This document shows positions 17,189-25,541 of a stretch of DNA of 64,000 bases, one piece after another (the first letter of the stretch is position 1; every line of letters starts with the position of its first letter). The notes beneath the pieces were generated by a model, which worked only from the letters and a program-made list of their open reading frames with translations, ran no database searches and was not told the DNA's origin. The position numbers and the translations under genes were made by a program. This stretch comes from Herbidospora yilanensis. Its GTDB lineage: Bacteria; Actinomycetota; Actinomycetes; Streptosporangiales; Streptosporangiaceae. The DNA is taken from contig NZ_BBXE01000032.1 in assembly GCF_001570565.1 (NCBI RefSeq), positions 62,001 to 126,000 of the forward strand, given 5' to 3'.

Positions 17189-17962
17189 TCAGCGGCCTCG
17201 TACCGCGTGCGACCACTCCGCCCAGCGCAGGGCGAACCCGGGCGAGTTCGTCGCCCGGATCTGCTCGGCGATCTCCCGGTCCACCGCGTCGGCGAACCCG
17301 CCCTCGGCCGCCGCCGCGATCAGGCGTTTGGTGGCCCTGGCCGCTTCGGGGGGCGCCGCCGCGAGTTGCCCGGCGCGATCGAGAGCCTGTGCGAGCGGGT
17401 CATCCGTCACGACGTCGAGCAGGCCGATCCGGGCGGCCTCCGCCGCCGTGACCTTGCGTCCCGACACCGCGAGTTCCGTCGCCCGCGCCGCGCCGACCGC
17501 TCTCGTGAGCAGCCACGGCACGCCGAAGTCGGGGACCAGCGCCATCTTGACGAAGGTGCTGGCGAACAGCGCGCCGGGTGAGCCGATCCGCAGGTCGCAC
17601 GCGAGGGCGAGGGCCATCCCGGCGCCGACGGCCGGGCCGTCCACGGCGGCGACGGTCGGGGCGGGGAAGTCCAGGATCAGTTCGGCGATGGAGAATTCGT
17701 GGGTCATCCGCTCCCGTGCGTCTTCGGGTGTCTCGTTCCCCAGGTCGCCTATCGCGTCCAGGTCCCCGCCCGCGCAGAACGCGCCGCCGCGTCCGGTCAC
17801 CACCAGGGCCCGCACATCGGTGTCGCCGTGCAGCCCGCGCAGCACCCCGGGCAGCCTGTCGAGCAGGGCCCGATCCAGCGCGTTGCGGCGGTGCGGCCGA
17901 TCGAGTTCCAGCAGCACGATCCCGTCGGAGGGGTGCGTCAGCCGCAGTCCAGGTACGTCCAT
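17189..17962 (-). CDS. Enoyl-CoA hydratase/isomerase family protein
   Basis: 257-aa crotonase-fold protein. The oxyanion-hole segments are GGAFCAGGDLDAIGDL (about 60-75) and VDGPAVGAGMALALACDLRIG (about 110-130), and the C-terminal helix region ends in the usual trimerisation segment. The normal active-site Glu pattern is not clear enough to name a reaction. It is transcribed away from the short-chain dehydrogenase, with an operator-like repeat 42 bp before its start. With CaiB and the ligase-like gene it points to a CoA-thioester branch in this island. Confidence 0.88.
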   Translation of the reverse strand: MDVPGLRLTHPSDGIVLLELDRPHRRNALDRALLDRLPGVLRGLHGDTDVRALVVTGRGGAFCAGGDLDAIGDLGNETPEDARERMTHEFSIAELILDFPAPTVAAVDGPAVGAGMALALACDLRIGSPGALFASTFVKMALVPDFGVPWLLTRAVGAARATELAVSGRKVTAAEAARIGLLDVVTDDPLAQALDRAGQLAAAPPEAARATKRLIAAAAEGGFADAVDREIAEQIRATNSPGFALRWAEWSHAVRGR

Positions 17963-18003
17963 GGCCCCAGCCGACCGGACGCGGGCCCCGGCTGCCAGGA
18001 ACG

Positions 18004-18022
18004 GTTCTCATTGAGCGGAAGC
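18004..18022. promoter_or_regulatory. Proposed IclR operator, site 3 (between enoyl-CoA hydratase and short-chain dehydrogenase)
   Basis: Read on the minus strand the 19-mer is GCTTCCGCTCAATGAGAAC, matching site 1 at 15 of 19 positions in the same register. It lies 42 bp before the hydratase start and 64 bp before the dehydrogenase start on the other strand, so one site could serve both. Confidence 0.6.
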
Positions 18023-18085
18023 CCGCAGGTGGCGGGTGGCGTGCCGCCGAGCATGATCGGGTCGTACACCGATTTCTTGGAGGAC

Positions 18086-18829
18086 ATGGTGACTGGGCAG
18101 TTGCGCGGCAAGACGGCGATCGTCACCGGCGCGGCGTCGGGCATCGGACGCGCGACCGCCGCGCTGTTCGCGGCCCGAGGCGCGGCGGTGCTCGCCGTGG
18201 ACCGCGACGAGAAGGGCCTGTCGGAACTGCGGGACGTTTCCGTGCTGGCCGTGGATCTCACCACGGCGGGCGCGGCGGAGCGGGTCTTCGCCCACTGCGC
18301 CGAGGTCGTCGGCGTGCCGGACGTGCTCGCCAACATCGCGGGCCGGGCCGGCGACCGCTCCGCCGCCGAGACCACGGACGAGGACTTCGACGCGTTCCTG
18401 CGGACCAACCTCGGCACGACGTTCGCGCTCAGCCGCGCGGCGGTGATCGCGTTCGGCGAGGCGGGCGGGGCCATCGTCAACACGTCCTCGGCGTTCGCGC
18501 TGACCGGGGTCGCGGGGTCGGCGCCGTACTCGGCGGCCAAGGGGGCGGTCTCCAGCCTCACCCGCCAGATGGCGGCCGACTACGGCAGGCGCGGCATCCG
18601 GGTGAACGCGGTGGCGCCCGGCCTCATCGAGACCCCGGCCACCGCCGCGAGGATCGCGACGGGGACCTTCGACGACCTGGTGACCAGGTCGCGCCCGCTG
18701 GCCAGGGTCGGGCAGCCGATCGACGTCGCGCGGGTGATCGCGTTCCTGGCCTCCGACGAGGCTGACTTCGTCACCGGCCTCACCGTCCCGGTGGACGGCG
18801 GCTGGAGCAGCACCCACTTCCGCGACTGA
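18086..18829 (+). CDS. Short-chain dehydrogenase/reductase
   Basis: 247-aa classical SDR. The NAD(P) site is GAASGIGRA (about 12-20), followed by NIAGRAG, the catalytic Ser in NTSSAF, and the active-site pair in YSAAK. VAPGLIETP and VDGGW close the fold. GGAGG sits only 2 bases before the ATG, so the adjacent GTG (18089) or an ATG at 18052 could be used instead. It stands alone on the plus strand between the divergent hydratase operon and a strong terminator. It may oxidise or reduce a hydroxy-acyl intermediate; this is inferred. Confidence 0.88.
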   Translation: MVTGQLRGKTAIVTGAASGIGRATAALFAARGAAVLAVDRDEKGLSELRDVSVLAVDLTTAGAAERVFAHCAEVVGVPDVLANIAGRAGDRSAAETTDEDFDAFLRTNLGTTFALSRAAVIAFGEAGGAIVNTSSAFALTGVAGSAPYSAAKGAVSSLTRQMAADYGRRGIRVNAVAPGLIETPATAARIATGTFDDLVTRSRPLARVGQPIDVARVIAFLASDEADFVTGLTVPVDGGWSSTHFRD

Positions 18830-18835
18830 TCGTGA

Positions 18836-18868
18836 AAAGGCCGGAGCCGCTGGACGGCTCCGGCCTTT
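18836..18868. terminator. Strong bidirectional hairpin terminator
   Basis: A perfect 14-bp stem (AAAGGCCGGAGCCG and its complement) around a 5-base loop CTGGA, with A-rich and T-rich flanks. It lies 6 bp after the short-chain dehydrogenase stop and 8 bp before the tautomerase stop on the other strand, so it ends both converging transcripts. Confidence 0.85.
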
Positions 18869-18875
18869 CTGTTTG

Positions 18876-19073
18876 TCACGAACGCGCCCGCTGCTCCGCG
18901 ATCGTCTCGCCGCCCGCGGTCCAGCGGGCCGGTGGCACCTCCCGTACCAGGATTCGCACGGATGCCGAGGGCACTCCGAGGGAACGCACGACCGCCTCGT
19001 GCACGGCCGAGATCATCTCGCGCAGTTCCGATTCGGTACGGCCGGTCAGCAGTGACACGTCGATGATCGGCAT
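18876..19073 (-). CDS. 4-Oxalocrotonate tautomerase
   Basis: 65-aa tautomerase that interconverts 2-hydroxymuconate and 4-oxalocrotonate. After loss of Met, the catalytic Pro1 is exposed, and Arg11 and Arg39 fall exactly at the canonical catalytic positions. Position 50 is Trp where the reference enzymes have Phe. The start overlaps the stop of the MFS transporter gene (ATGA), so it is the second gene of a two-gene operon. It links deamination of 2-aminomuconate to the decarboxylase at 20893. Confidence 0.92.
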   Translation of the reverse strand: MPIIDVSLLTGRTESELREMISAVHEAVVRSLGVPSASVRILVREVPPARWTAGGETIAEQRARS

Positions 19074-20734
19074 CAGACGTCCTGGCGGACGACGGCCGGT
19101 TCTTCGGCGGTGTCACCGGGGATGCGGACGTCGGCGAGGTCCACGCCCTTGCTCTCCGGCAGCGTGAACAGCAGGATCAGCAGGCCCAGCGCCAGCCCGC
19201 CGACCGGATACCAGAGTGCGGCGGTGGTGCTGCCTATCTCCGCGCCGATCGCGACCATCGTGGCCGGCAGGAGCCCGCCGAACACGCCGACGCCCAACTG
19301 GTAGGGGATCGAGAGCGCGGTGGCCCGGATGCGGGTCGGGAACACCTCCGCCATCGCCGCCGAGGCCGGGCCCTGGGCCATCTGCGCGAACGCGACCAGG
19401 GCGAGCAGCAGCAGCGCCACGGTGATGACGGGCCCGCTGAAGAAGTCACCGATTCCACTGATCCTGATGGTGTTCGCGGAACCGCCGACCGGATATCCGG
19501 CCGTCTTGAGGGCGGCCGACAGGTCGTCCTTCAGCGCCGGACCGCCGGTCACCGTGGCGCCGTTCACAATGATCTTGGTGGGGCCGGTGACGTCCTCCCG
19601 GTCGAAGGAGACCGAATTCGACTGGAGCACGCTCCGCGCCACGTCGCAGTCGGAGGTGAAGGTCGCGGTGCCCGCCGGGTTGAACTGGAAGGAACACTCG
19701 GCCGGGTCGGCCTGGATGGTGACCGACACCGTGTCCTGGGCGCGGGCGAGATCGGGGTTGGCGTTCGAGATGACGCCGGCGGTGATCGGGAACACCAGCA
19801 GGGCGGCGAGCCCGAGCCCGGCGAACAGCACCGGCTTGCGCCCGATCCGGTCGGACAACCAGGTCGCGAAGACGCACAGGAAGAACCCGATCAGCAGGAT
19901 CACCATGAAGATCGCGTTGACGGTGAAGGAGTCGACCTTGAGGTAGGTCCTCATCGTGGTCACCATGTAGACGGTCGACAGGTAGCCGATGAACGACTGC
20001 GCCGACGCCATCACGAACACGATCGCCACCATGCGGACCCGGGCCCGTGAGCCGAACGCCTCGCGCAGCGGCGCCTTGGTCTGGGTGCCCTCCTGCTTCA
20101 TCTTCTGGAACAGCGGGCTCTCGTTCAGCTTGCTGCGGATCCACACCGAGAACGCGAGCGGCACGACGGAGATGAGGAACGGCACCCGCCAGCCCCAGTC
20201 CTCGAAGGCGTCCGCGCCCACGATGGCCTGCACCAGCAGCTGCACCCCCACCGACAGGCTGAAAGCGAGCGCCGTGGTGCCCGTCAGCCAGCCGATGAAG
20301 TAGCCGCGCTGCCGCGCCGGGGCGTATTCGGAGACGTAGGTGACCGCGGCGCCGAACTCACCGCTGACCGCCAGACCCTGCAGGATGCGGCAGGTCACCA
20401 GCAGGATCGGCGCCAGGATGCCGATCTCCTCGGAGGTGGGCAGCAGCCCGACGACGACCGTCGAGAGGCCCATCAGCACCAGCGTCACCAGGAAGACGAT
20501 CTTCCGGCCGAGGATGTCGGTGATCCGGGCGAACAGCAGCGCGCCGATGGGGCGGACGATGAACCCGGCGGCGAAGGTCAGCAGCGCGAACACGGTCTGC
20601 GCGGAGGGGCTGTAATCGCCGAAGAACTTGCTGCCGATCACCGGGACGAGCGCGCCGTAGAGAAAGAAGTCGTACCACTCGAACGCCGTACCGACGGCAG
20701 ACGCGCCGACGACCTTGAATTCCTGTTTGTTCAT
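19073..20734 (-). CDS. MFS transporter of the metabolite:H+ symporter type with an inserted extracytoplasmic segment
   Basis: 553-aa transporter. The start MNKQEFKVVGASAVGTAFEWYDFFLYG, and RPIGALLFARITDILGRK soon after, are hallmarks of the MHS group (proline/betaine, shikimate and aromatic-acid importers). Usual length is about 430-450. Here a segment of roughly 100 residues, starting NANPDLARAQDTVSVTIQADP and ending near GIGDFFSGP, is inserted between late helices and looks extracytoplasmic, with two cysteines. GGAGGA lies 8 bases before ATG 20734. It is cotranscribed with the tautomerase. Uptake of the pathway substrate is the likely role. Confidence 0.88.
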   Translation of the reverse strand: MNKQEFKVVGASAVGTAFEWYDFFLYGALVPVIGSKFFGDYSPSAQTVFALLTFAAGFIVRPIGALLFARITDILGRKIVFLVTLVLMGLSTVVVGLLPTSEEIGILAPILLVTCRILQGLAVSGEFGAAVTYVSEYAPARQRGYFIGWLTGTTALAFSLSVGVQLLVQAIVGADAFEDWGWRVPFLISVVPLAFSVWIRSKLNESPLFQKMKQEGTQTKAPLREAFGSRARVRMVAIVFVMASAQSFIGYLSTVYMVTTMRTYLKVDSFTVNAIFMVILLIGFFLCVFATWLSDRIGRKPVLFAGLGLAALLVFPITAGVISNANPDLARAQDTVSVTIQADPAECSFQFNPAGTATFTSDCDVARSVLQSNSVSFDREDVTGPTKIIVNGATVTGGPALKDDLSAALKTAGYPVGGSANTIRISGIGDFFSGPVITVALLLLALVAFAQMAQGPASAAMAEVFPTRIRATALSIPYQLGVGVFGGLLPATMVAIGAEIGSTTAALWYPVGGLALGLLILLFTLPESKGVDLADVRIPGDTAEEPAVVRQDV

Positions 20735-20831
20735 CGACGAATTCCTCCAGCCAGGAGTGCTATGCCCGCCACGGGCTCGACGGCGGGTTGGAGCGACCGT
20801 AGGACCGGTGGTGACGGAAGCAACCACGTCG

Positions 20832-20850
20832 ATTCCCGGTGTGTGGGAAT
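20832..20850. promoter_or_regulatory. Proposed IclR operator, site 4 (between MFS and decarboxylase genes)
   Basis: ATTCCC, seven bases, GGGAAT: perfect 6-bp arms in the same 19-bp frame as the other three sites. It is 43 bp before the decarboxylase start and about 98 bp before the divergent MFS start. Confidence 0.65.
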
Positions 20851-20892
20851 GCCGGGTGGAACTCGTGCCCGGAGCCGTCCACGGTGGCCACC

Positions 20893-21672
20893 ATGAACAC
20901 ATGGACGGTCGAAAGAGCCGTCGAGGAACTGCGCACGGCGGAATCGGCCCGCACCGCGCGCCACCCCTTCACCGACGACTGGCCCGGCCTCGACCTCGGC
21001 ACCGCCTACCGGGTGCAGTCGGACCTGGTGGCGGCCAGGGTCGCCGACGGCGAGAGGATCGTCGGGGTCAAGCTCGGCCTCACCTCGCGAGCCAAGCAGC
21101 GGCGCATGGGCGTGAACGCGCCGCTCACGGGCTGGCTCACCGACGGCATGGCCCTCGACGCCGGCACACCCGTCCCGGTCGACCGGCTCATCCACCCGAG
21201 AGTGGAACCCGAGATCGTCTTCACACTCGGGCGGCGGCTGGAAGGCCCCGGGGTCACCCCGACGTCCGCGATGGCCGCGGTGCGGAGCGTGTCGGCGGGC
21301 CTCGAAGTGATCGACAGCCGCTACCGCGACTTCCGGTTCACCCTCGCCGACGTGGTCGCCGACAACGCGTCGTCGGCCTGCTTCGTCGTGGGTGACGTGG
21401 AGGCGGACCCCGCCGGGCTGGACCTCGCGCTGGAGGCGTGCGTGCTGGGGGTGGCGGGCGCGGTGGTGGACACCGCGACAGGAGCGGCCGTCCAAGGCCA
21501 TCCGGCGCGGGCGCTCGCACTGGCCGCGAACTCGCTCGCCGAACGGGGACTGGCCCTGGAGGAGGGCTGGATCGTCCTCACCGGTGGAATGACCGACGCC
21601 GTCCCGCTGGAACCGGGCCGCCCGATCACCGGAGAGTTCACCCACCTGGGCACTCTCACTGTGTGGTCCTGA
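20893..21672 (+). CDS. 4-Oxalocrotonate decarboxylase / 2-keto-4-pentenoate hydratase family enzyme
   Basis: 259-aa member of the fumarylacetoacetate-hydrolase-related family that holds both the decarboxylase and the vinylpyruvate hydratase of meta-cleavage pathways. Visible marks are GVKLGLTSRAKQRRMGVNAP, HPRVEPEIVFTLG (the metal-binding Glu pair) and SVSAGLEVIDSRYRDFRF. In this island the step after the tautomerase is decarboxylation of 4-oxalocrotonate, so decarboxylase is preferred, but the two activities cannot be told apart by eye. Only one such gene is present. The ATG at 20893 is used because an upstream extension would run through the operator. Confidence 0.87.
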   Translation: MNTWTVERAVEELRTAESARTARHPFTDDWPGLDLGTAYRVQSDLVAARVADGERIVGVKLGLTSRAKQRRMGVNAPLTGWLTDGMALDAGTPVPVDRLIHPRVEPEIVFTLGRRLEGPGVTPTSAMAAVRSVSAGLEVIDSRYRDFRFTLADVVADNASSACFVVGDVEADPAGLDLALEACVLGVAGAVVDTATGAAVQGHPARALALAANSLAERGLALEEGWIVLTGGMTDAVPLEPGRPITGEFTHLGTLTVWS

Positions 21673-21824
21673 CCTGGGGGTTCCGGGGCCGATTCCGGCG
21701 CCCGAGGTGAACACCCTGTCGGGCGGAGCTCACACAGAACCTCACACACCACGAAAGTTGTGCCTCCAGCTATGCCGTTCCGGGCACTGGAGTGGGGAGG
21801 AAGACGGCCTGAGAATCAGGACAC

Positions 21825-24800
21825 GTGGATGATCTCCCCGACCCAGCGCTCATCGTCACCCGCCAGGAATTCGCCCGCGGCCTCACTCTTCTCCGCGAAC
21901 GCACCGGGCTGACCGTGCGGCAGATCGCGGTCCGGCTCGACGTCCAGGGAGCACACAGCACCCTGGGCGACTGGTTCTCCGGGCGGGGGCTGCCCTCCCC
22001 GGCGATGCGCGATCTGTTCGTGCGGCTGCTCGACTTCTGCGAGGTGGCGCCGGATCCCTGGTTGAGCGCCTGGCTGCGGGTGCGGCGGGTGCCCGGGAGG
22101 CGGCCCGCTGGGGCGGTGCCGTACAAGGGACTGAACTGTTTCGAACCCGGTGACGCCGAGTGGTTCTTCGGACGGGCCAGGCTCGTGGAGGTGCTGGTCG
22201 CCCGGGTGGAGGAGCTGCGAGCGGCCGGTGGTGGGGTGCAGGTCGTGGTCGGGGCCTCAGGCTCCGGTAAGTCCTCGTTGCTCAGGGCGGGGCTCGTCGC
22301 GTCGCTCGGGGTCGAGAACACCCTTCTCGGTACGCCCGGATCTCAGCCGCTCGCCCACCTGCCGCTCACCGGGCGGCCGACGGTGGTGGTCGACCAGTTC
22401 GAGGAACTGTTCACCGTCGAGGCGACCGAAGAGGAGCGGCGCGCGTTCATCGCGCGAGTGTGCGCGGCGGCGCGCGGCGGGGTCGTCGTGGTGCTCGGGC
22501 TGCGGGCCGACTTCTACGGCGAGCTGCTCCGGTACGCCGAACTCGTGGCGGCCGAGCAGCTCGCGGTCGGCCCGATGGGAGAGGCCGAACTGCGGCTGGC
22601 CATCCAGGAACCGGCGCGCAAGGCCCGCATCGAGCTGGAGGACGGGCTGGTCGAGCTGCTGCTGCGCGACGGGCGCGGCGACCCGGCGGCGCTGCCGCAG
22701 CTCTCCCACGCCCTCTACGCCACCTGGTCGCGCAGCAAAGGACGGCGCCTGACCATCGCCGACTACCGCGACACGGGCGGCATCGACGGCGCGGTCGCGG
22801 CCAGCGCCGCCAAGGTGTACGACGAGCTGGATGCCCGGCAGCGCGAGCTGGCCCGTCGGCTCTTCCTCGATCTCGTCCACGTGTCCAACGACACCGCCGA
22901 CACCCGCCGCCACCTGCGCACCGACGAACTGCTGGCGGGGCGGGACGACGTCGAGGACGTGCTCGACCGGTTCGTCGCCCAGCGGCTGATCACGGTGGAG
23001 GCCGACACCGTGCGCATCAGCCACGAGGCGCTGCTCACGGCGTGGCCGCTGCTGCGCTCCTGGCTGGAGGCCGATCGGGCCGCACTGGTGGTCGGGCGCA
23101 GGCTGGAGGCGGCGGCCGGGACGTGGCGGCGCGAGCTGCGCGACCCGGCGGCGCTCTACCGGGGGACGCGGCTGGCCTCGGCGCTGGAGTGGGTGGAGAC
23201 CTCGCCCGCCTCGGCCGACCTGAGCGCACTGGCCAGTGAGTTCCTGCACGCCTCGGCCCGCCGCGAGAACGACGAACACGCGGCGGAGCGGCGGCGCACC
23301 CGCGTATTGCAGCGCCTGGTCGCGGTGCTGGCCGTGCTCGTGCTGCTGGCGGCGGGGGCGGGCGTCGCCGCCTACCGGGGACAGCTGGACCTGCGGGAGC
23401 AGCAGGACCGGCTCGATCTCGCCTTCTCGGCGAAGGTGGCGCAGGACGCCACGGCGCTCCGGGCAGCCGACCCCGCGCTGTCCGCGCGGCTCAGCCTGGC
23501 GGCCTACCGGATGACGCCCGCGCCCGAGGCTCTCGGCTCGCTTCTCAGCTCTTTCGCCGTGCCCTACAACACCCGGCTCACCGGACACACGCTCCCCGTG
23601 TACGCGGCGGGGTTCAGCCACGACGGCCGGTTGCTCCTGTCCGGCGCGCTCGACGGCACGATCCGCCTCTACGACGGCGGTGATCACCGCCACCTCTCCA
23701 CGATCCCGGGCCACGCCAAGGGTGTCACCGCGGCCGGCTTCACCCGGGACGGCCGGTATCTGATCACGGGGTCCGACGACGCGACCCTGCGAATCTGGGA
23801 CCTCGCCGTCCCCCGCGAACCGAAGAGGATCGCCACGCTCACCGGTCACACCCTGGGCGTCCGGCGCATCTCCATCAGCCCCGACGACCGCACCCTCGCC
23901 AGCTCGTCCTACGACGGAACCGTGCGGCTGTGGGATGTCACCGATCCCTACCGCCCGTCCTCGCTGACCACGATCGACGGCGAGGAGGGCAACACCGGAC
24001 CGGTGGTGTTCAGCCCCGACGGGCACACCCTCGCCGCCAGGCACGGCGTGGACGAGATCGTGTTGTGGGATGTGCGCGACCGCGAGGACCCCCGCGAGCT
24101 GCGGCGTCTGAAGGGACACACCGACCGGCTGCTGTCGGCCGCTTTCAGCCCTGACGGCCGATACCTGGCCACCGGCAGCTTCGACGCCAGTGTCCGGGTG
24201 TGGGATCTCCGGGGCGACGGCGTGACCGTGCTCGACGGGCATCGCAACGGTGTGGTCGCGGTCGCGTTCTCACCCGACGGCCGGACCGTCGCCTCCGGCA
24301 GTTACGACACCACGGTCAAGCTGTGGGACGTCGCGGACAAGGACCTGCCGGGTGCGCCCGCCACCCTGGAGGGCCACACCGACGTCGTCTACACCGTCGC
24401 CTTCTCCCCCGACGGCCGCACGCTGGTCAGCGGCGGCCAGGACAACGTGGTGCGGCTCTGGGAGCTGCCCGGCGACGTGATCACCGGCCACACCGGCGCG
24501 GTCACCGCCGCCGAGTTCAGCCCCGACGGCACGCTCCTGGCCACCGGCAGCCACCGCACCGCGAAGTTGTGGCGGGTGGCCGACCGCACCCTCCTGGCCA
24601 CCCTCAAGGGCCACACCGACGGCGTGACCTGGGTGGACTTCCGGGCGGACGGCCGTTACCTGGCCACCTCGGGCCTCGACTTCACCGTCCGCCTCTGGGA
24701 GGCCACCGGCCGCCCGGCGGGCACGCTGACGGGCCACACCGACAACGTCTTCTCCGCCGACTTCTCCCCCGACGGCCGCACGCTGGTCAGCGCCGGAGCC

Positions 24801-25490
24801 GACGAGACCGTCCGGATCTGGGACGTGACGGCGCCGGGCGACCCCCGCCCGGTGACCACATTCCGCCCGCACGCCGGCCCGGTGATGGCCGCGATGTACG
24901 CCCCGTCGGGGAAGGTGCTGGCCACGGCGGGCGCCGACCACCTCGTCCACCTCTGGAACCCGGCCGACCTCACCCGGCCGCTGGCCACGCTGAGGGGCCA
25001 CACGGCGAGCGTGCTGCGGGTCCGGTTCTCCCCCGACGGCCGGACCCTGGCCACCGCGGGCACCGACCACACGGTGCGGCTCTGGGACGTGCACGATCCG
25101 GGCAGACCACGCCGGCTCACTGTTCTGACCGGCCACACCAAGAACGTCAACGGGCTGGTCTTCACCCCGGACGGCACAACCCTGGCCACCGCCGGGGCCG
25201 ATCGCACCCTGCGGTTGTGGTCCACGGCCGAGCCGTACACCCCGACGATCCTGACCGCCCACACGGACACCCTCTACGCGGTCGCCGCGACCGGCCGCAC
25301 GCTGGTCACCGGAAGCGGCGACGCCACCGCCCGCCTGTGGCGGCTCGACCCGGAGGAGGTGGCCGCCGAGGTCTGCGCCCGCGCCGGGGAGCTCGGCCCG
25401 GCCGAGTGGGCGCACCACTTCCCCGCTCTTCCCCCCAGTCCGTCCTGTACGGGCTTGTACGGACGATCCCGCGCGCCTCGACCTGCGTAG
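21825..25490 (+). CDS. HTH-STAND NTPase-WD40 repeat protein with one membrane helix
   Basis: 1221-aa multidomain protein starting with GTG. In order: a helix-turn-helix-like region (about 15-60, RERTGLTVRQIAVRLDV); a novel STAND NTPase with PYKGLNCFEPGDAEWFFGR, Walker [10 protein letters not shown] (143-151) and Walker B VVVDQFEELF (187-196); a single hydrophobic helix near residue 500-520; and 14 WD40 repeats to the end, enough for two seven-bladed propellers. Repeats mostly read GHT..V...FSPDGRTLA.G..D.TVRLWD and are very alike, so recent expansion is likely. Such actinobacterial proteins are thought to sense and scaffold; no target is evident. A 152-bp gap separates it from the decarboxylase gene. 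Confidence 0.92.
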   Translation: MDDLPDPALIVTRQEFARGLTLLRERTGLTVRQIAVRLDVQGAHSTLGDWFSGRGLPSPAMRDLFVRLLDFCEVAPDPWLSAWLRVRRVPGRRPAGAVPYKGLNCFEPGDAEWFFGRARLVEVLVARVEELRAAGGGVQVVVGASGSGKSSLLRAGLVASLGVENTLLGTPGSQPLAHLPLTGRPTVVVDQFEELFTVEATEEERRAFIARVCAAARGGVVVVLGLRADFYGELLRYAELVAAEQLAVGPMGEAELRLAIQEPARKARIELEDGLVELLLRDGRGDPAALPQLSHALYATWSRSKGRRLTIADYRDTGGIDGAVAASAAKVYDELDARQRELARRLFLDLVHVSNDTADTRRHLRTDELLAGRDDVEDVLDRFVAQRLITVEADTVRISHEALLTAWPLLRSWLEADRAALVVGRRLEAAAGTWRRELRDPAALYRGTRLASALEWVETSPASADLSALASEFLHASARRENDEHAAERRRTRVLQRLVAVLAVLVLLAAGAGVAAYRGQLDLREQQDRLDLAFSAKVAQDATALRAADPALSARLSLAAYRMTPAPEALGSLLSSFAVPYNTRLTGHTLPVYAAGFSHDGRLLLSGALDGTIRLYDGGDHRHLSTIPGHAKGVTAAGFTRDGRYLITGSDDATLRIWDLAVPREPKRIATLTGHTLGVRRISISPDDRTLASSSYDGTVRLWDVTDPYRPSSLTTIDGEEGNTGPVVFSPDGHTLAARHGVDEIVLWDVRDREDPRELRRLKGHTDRLLSAAFSPDGRYLATGSFDASVRVWDLRGDGVTVLDGHRNGVVAVAFSPDGRTVASGSYDTTVKLWDVADKDLPGAPATLEGHTDVVYTVAFSPDGRTLVSGGQDNVVRLWELPGDVITGHTGAVTAAEFSPDGTLLATGSHRTAKLWRVADRTLLATLKGHTDGVTWVDFRADGRYLATSGLDFTVRLWEATGRPAGTLTGHTDNVFSADFSPDGRTLVSAGADETVRIWDVTAPGDPRPVTTFRPHAGPVMAAMYAPSGKVLATAGADHLVHLWNPADLTRPLATLRGHTASVLRVRFSPDGRTLATAGTDHTVRLWDVHDPGRPRRLTVLTGHTKNVNGLVFTPDGTTLATAGADRTLRLWSTAEPYTPTILTAHTDTLYAVAATGRTLVTGSGDATARLWRLDPEEVAAEVCARAGELGPAEWAHHFPALPPSPSCTGLYGRSRAPRPA

Positions 25491-25541
25491 ACGCCCCATG
25501 TGACGGTCGTCCGGACATCACCCGACGCAGGGAGACTCGAA

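Noticed and set aside
22257-24242. Long minus-strand open frame of 661 codons inside the WD40 gene
   Set aside because: It is a shadow of the repeat-rich GC-biased gene on the other strand; its product is low-complexity Arg/Gly/Val-rich and lacks any domain or ribosome-binding site.
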